Source of the DNA: RGIG5327 sp045612485
GTDB lineage: Bacteria; Verrucomicrobiota; Lentisphaeria; Victivallales; UBA1829
Length of the DNA stretch: 28,041 nucleotides
Reading direction: 5' to 3'
NCBI GenBank assembly: GCA_045612485.1
Contig: JAZKZE010000082.1
Location: forward strand, 1-28,041
In this document: positions 25,751 to 28,041 of the stretch, one piece after another
How the letters are laid out: each line of letters opens with the position of its first letter
How positions within the stretch are numbered: the stretch's first letter is position 1
The notes under the pieces: model-generated
Told to the model about the DNA's origin: nothing
What the model saw: only the letters and a program-made list of their open reading frames with translations
The model's database searches: none
Position numbers and translations under genes: made by a program

Positions 25751-27640
25751 TTATTTATCTTCCACGACTTCGGCATCGACGACATCGCCGTCTTTTGCCT
25801 GGCTCTGCTGTCCGGGAGCGGCACCGGGAGCCCCGGCAGCACCCTGCTGCTGATAAACTTCCTGACCGATCTTCATAAGAAGTTCTTCCAGCTTCTGCAT
25901 ACCATTTTTCATGCCTTCGGTATCGTCAGCTTCGATCTTCTTCTTGAGGTTGTCGATCTCTGCCTGAACGGGCTGTTTCAGACTTTCAGGAGCCTTGTCA
26001 CCCAGATCTTTCAGCTGTTTTTCAGTCTGATAAACCATGGAATCGGCACGGTTTTTCACGTCGATCTTTTCTTTGGCGGCTTTGTCTTCCGCTTCATGCA
26101 CTTTGGCATCGTCCACCATTTTCTTGATCTCATCTTCGGAAAGTCCGCCGCCGGCAGTGATGGTGATCTTCTGTTCCTTGCCGGTTCCCAGATCTTTTGC
26201 AGATACATTGAGGATACCGTTGGCATCAATATCGAATGTCACTTCGATCTGGGGCACGCCGCGGGGAGCGGGAACGATACCGTCAAGACGGAAGTTACCC
26301 AGAGATTTGTTGTCTCTTGCCATATTGCGTTCACCCTGTACGATATGGATATCCACAGAGGGCTGATTGTCAGCGGCTGTACTGAACACTTCCTTTTTCA
26401 TGGTGGGAATAGTGGTATTGCGTTCGATCATTCTGGTGGTCACACCGCCCAGAGTTTCAATACCCAGGGAGAGGGGGGTAACGTCAAGAAGAACCACGTC
26501 ATTGACTTCTCCGCCAAGCACACCGCCCTGAATTGCAGCACCGGCAGCAACAACTTCGTCAGGATTGACACCTTTGCTGGCTTCTTTACCGAAAATGCGT
26601 CCGGCAACTTCAGCGATACGGGGCATTCTTGTCATACCGCCCACCAGGATCACTTCTTTGATCTTGCTCTTGTCGATACCGGAGTCTGCGATACAGGCTT
26701 CACAGGGTTTCACAGAACGTTCGATAAGACCGTCGCAAAGCTGTTCAAGAGTGGCTCTGGTAAGAGTGGTCTGCAAGTGGAGAGGTCCGGAAGCATTCAT
26801 GGTGATGAAGGGCAGATTGATCTCGGAAGAGGTGCTGGAGGAAAGTTCGATCTTTGCTTTTTCTCCGGCTTCTTTCAGTCTCTGCAGTGCCTGGGGATCG
26901 TTACGCAGATCCACGCCGTTTTCCTTCTTGAAGTTATCGGCAAGGTAATCCAGTACGGCACGGTCGAGGTCGTCACCGCCCAGGTGGGTATCGCCGTTGG
27001 TGGCTTTTACTTCAAACACACCGTCGCCGATCTCAAGGATGGAGATATCGAATGTTCCGCCCCCAAAGTCATATACTGCGATAACTTCGTCATTTTTCTT
27101 TTCAAGCCCGTAAGCAAGAGAAGCGGCGGTAGGTTCGTTGATGATACGTTTCACTTCCAGTCCGGCGATACGGCCGGCGTCTTTGGTAGCCTGACGCTGG
27201 GTATCGTTGAAGTAGGCAGGAACAGTGATGACTGCTTCTGTGACTTTCTCGCCCAGATATGCTTCAGCATCCGCTTTGAGTTTCTGCAGGATCATGGCGG
27301 AGATCTCCTGGGGGGAGTAGCTCTTGTCGCCGATCTTGATGTAAGCGTCACCGTTTTTGCCCTCCACGACTTCATAAGGGATACGGGAGAGTTCGTCTTT
27401 CATCTCGTTATATTTGCGCCCGATGAAGCGTATGATGGAGAAAATGGTGTTTTTGGGGTTGGTGACAGCCTGACGTTTGGCAGTCTGCCCGACAATACGT
27501 TCCCCGGTTTTGGTGAATGCCACTACGGAGGGAGTGGTGTTTGCCCCTTCAGCGTTGGGGATGATCTTGAAAGTGCCGCCATCCATTACAGCCATGCAGC
27601 TGTTGGTGGTGCCCAGGTCGATACCGATGATTTTTCCCAT
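25751..27640 (-). CDS. dnaK: Chaperone DnaK (Hsp70)
   Basis: A full-length Hsp70 of 629 residues. The ATPase domain has GIDLGTTNSC near the start, AVITVPAYFNDTQRQATKDAGRIAGLEV, VYDFGGGTFD and LVGGMTRMP. The substrate-binding part has LLDVTPLSLGIETLGG, and the tail is acidic (DVVDAEVVEDK) after a Gln/Ala/Gly-rich linker. I start at MGKIIG (27640), seven bases after AAAGGA; the frame is open to 27676 but that extension is not part of the family. Neither grpE, dnaJ nor hrcA is adjacent, unlike many hsp70 operons. Its promoter region is unusual (see 27693-27709). Confidence 0.98.
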   Translation of the reverse strand: MGKIIGIDLGTTNSCMAVMDGGTFKIIPNAEGANTTPSVVAFTKTGERIVGQTAKRQAVTNPKNTIFSIIRFIGRKYNEMKDELSRIPYEVVEGKNGDAYIKIGDKSYSPQEISAMILQKLKADAEAYLGEKVTEAVITVPAYFNDTQRQATKDAGRIAGLEVKRIINEPTAASLAYGLEKKNDEVIAVYDFGGGTFDISILEIGDGVFEVKATNGDTHLGGDDLDRAVLDYLADNFKKENGVDLRNDPQALQRLKEAGEKAKIELSSSTSSEINLPFITMNASGPLHLQTTLTRATLEQLCDGLIERSVKPCEACIADSGIDKSKIKEVILVGGMTRMPRIAEVAGRIFGKEASKGVNPDEVVAAGAAIQGGVLGGEVNDVVLLDVTPLSLGIETLGGVTTRMIERNTTIPTMKKEVFSTAADNQPSVDIHIVQGERNMARDNKSLGNFRLDGIVPAPRGVPQIEVTFDIDANGILNVSAKDLGTGKEQKITITAGGGLSEDEIKKMVDDAKVHEAEDKAAKEKIDVKNRADSMVYQTEKQLKDLGDKAPESLKQPVQAEIDNLKKKIEADDTEGMKNGMQKLEELLMKIGQEVYQQQGAAGAPGAAPGQQSQAKDGDVVDAEVVEDK

Positions 27641-27692
27641 AATAAGATCCTTTCCTTTTGGTTGTTTTCTGTTCAATGACGCCTTACATTAT

Positions 27693-27709
27693 AGCAAAGT
27701 GCGTGCCAA
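27693..27709 (-). promoter_or_regulatory. Sigma-54 type promoter of dnaK
   Basis: On the minus strand TTGGCACG (27702-27709), four bases and TTGCT (27693-27697) match the sigma-54 consensus at all 13 defined positions, with exactly 10 bases between the invariant GG and GC. Transcription would start near 27682, giving a leader of about 42 bases. The overlapping TGCTATAAT is also a good extended -10 box for the housekeeping sigma factor, with no -35 match at the right distance, so dual use is possible. Confidence 0.65.
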
Positions 27710-27810
27710 CTTTTTTCTAATAAGTTACAACAATATAAAAATCATATAGATACATCAAATATCCGTTTTGATCCTTTTGCGCAGAAATCTGTTTTTTGTG
27801 ATTTACAAGT

Positions 27811-27887
27811 GTGTCACTGTGCCATTGTGTCACACTGAAAAAGTCACACACTGTGCTGTGTCACACTTTTTCCTGCCATGTCACACT
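27811..27887 (-). promoter_or_regulatory. Five GTCAC-centred repeats, candidate enhancer sites for dnaK
   Basis: GTCAC occurs at 27813, 27829, 27843, 27860 and 27880, mostly within TGTGTCACAC or close variants (AGTGTGAC on the minus strand), at spacings of 16, 14, 17 and 20 bases. They lie about 130 to 200 bases upstream of the predicted dnaK start, the usual distance for activators of sigma-54. I do not recognise the binding protein. Confidence 0.5.
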
Positions 27888-27900
27888 TGCAATATCATAC

Positions 27901-28041
27901 CACAGCTATCCCATAATTTTGTAAAAATGGCATATTTTTACAAAATTATGTGCGTAAAGAAATCTGCTTTTAAAAAAGTGATTTTGTCAGATTTTTTCAA
28001 AAATACTTCTTTATCCTGTTTTTGGCAACCTTCAGGGGAGA
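27901..28041 (-). repeat. Partial copy 3 of the MITE-like repeat, cut by the window edge
   Basis: Starting with CACAGCTATCCCATAA, this stretch is the reverse complement of 12393-12533 with four differences in 141 bases. It contains the same perfect 17-bp hairpin (27912-27928 / 27934-27950). Only the AT-rich end is inside the window. It abuts the dnaK enhancer-like repeats. Confidence 0.85.

Noticed and set aside
23643..25853. 736-residue open frame on the plus strand opposite groEL and groES
   Set aside because: It mirrors highly conserved genes with strong codon bias and has no recognisable domain or start signal.
26096..27679. 527-residue open frame on the plus strand opposite dnaK
   Set aside because: It is a reverse-strand shadow of dnaK; the composition is Phe- and His-rich, as expected of such a shadow.
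27811..27887. CRISPR array or plasmid-type iterons
   Set aside because: The repeats are only about 10 bases with 14-20 base spacing and no spacer pattern, and no cas or replication gene is nearby; enhancer sites fit better.

Overview
The window is a mostly chromosomal-looking, densely coded stretch from a Gram-negative bacterium. Evidence for this is lipoprotein and Sec signal peptides, a TolC-type outer-membrane factor, the ftsW-murG fragment of a dcw cluster, and chaperone genes ending in the usual GGM and acidic tails. A solute-binding protein fused to a CUT1-type permease, a bacterial glucuronokinase-like enzyme and a sigma-54-type promoter would fit the PVC superphylum, perhaps Lentisphaerota. 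That is an impression, not something the sequence proves.

Layout. 1-207: end of a repeated element that continues outside the window. 322-1593 (+): MFS transporter, convergent across a shared terminator with 1657-4224 (-), a binding-protein/permease fusion. 4340-6374 (-): a two-gene unit of a beta-propeller lactonase and a periplasmic sugar-binding lipoprotein. 6435-8580 (-): argD-argF. 8895-12075 (+): ftsW, murG and rsmE. 12087-12533: a complete copy of the repeated element. 12760-23512 (+): seven co-directional genes (TolC-like lipoprotein, large membrane-anchored periplasmic protein, ABC ATPase, duplicated ABC-2 permease, glucuronokinase-like GHMP kinase, GalU-like nucleotidyltransferase, HEAT-repeat exported protein), closed by a terminator. 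23661-27640 (-): groEL, groES and dnaK. 27677-27900: dnaK control region. 27901-28041: a third, partial copy of the repeated element.

How the parts work together. Sugar handling recurs: a half-transporter fusion, an orphan binding protein with a lactonase, and a kinase plus nucleotidyltransferase that could make UDP-glucuronate. The seven-gene cluster looks like an envelope machine in which an ABC-2 exporter and a large periplasmic partner sit with an outer-membrane factor and a UDP-sugar supply; its substrate cannot be read from sequence.

The best non-coding signals are two. First, a full sigma-54 consensus upstream of dnaK, with five GTCAC-centred repeats at enhancer distance. Second, a roughly 447-bp non-autonomous repeat with near-identical 16-bp terminal inverted repeats, a perfect 17-bp hairpin at one end and two adjacent strong hairpins at the other. 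I saw no CRISPR array, tRNA, rRNA, transposase or phage gene.
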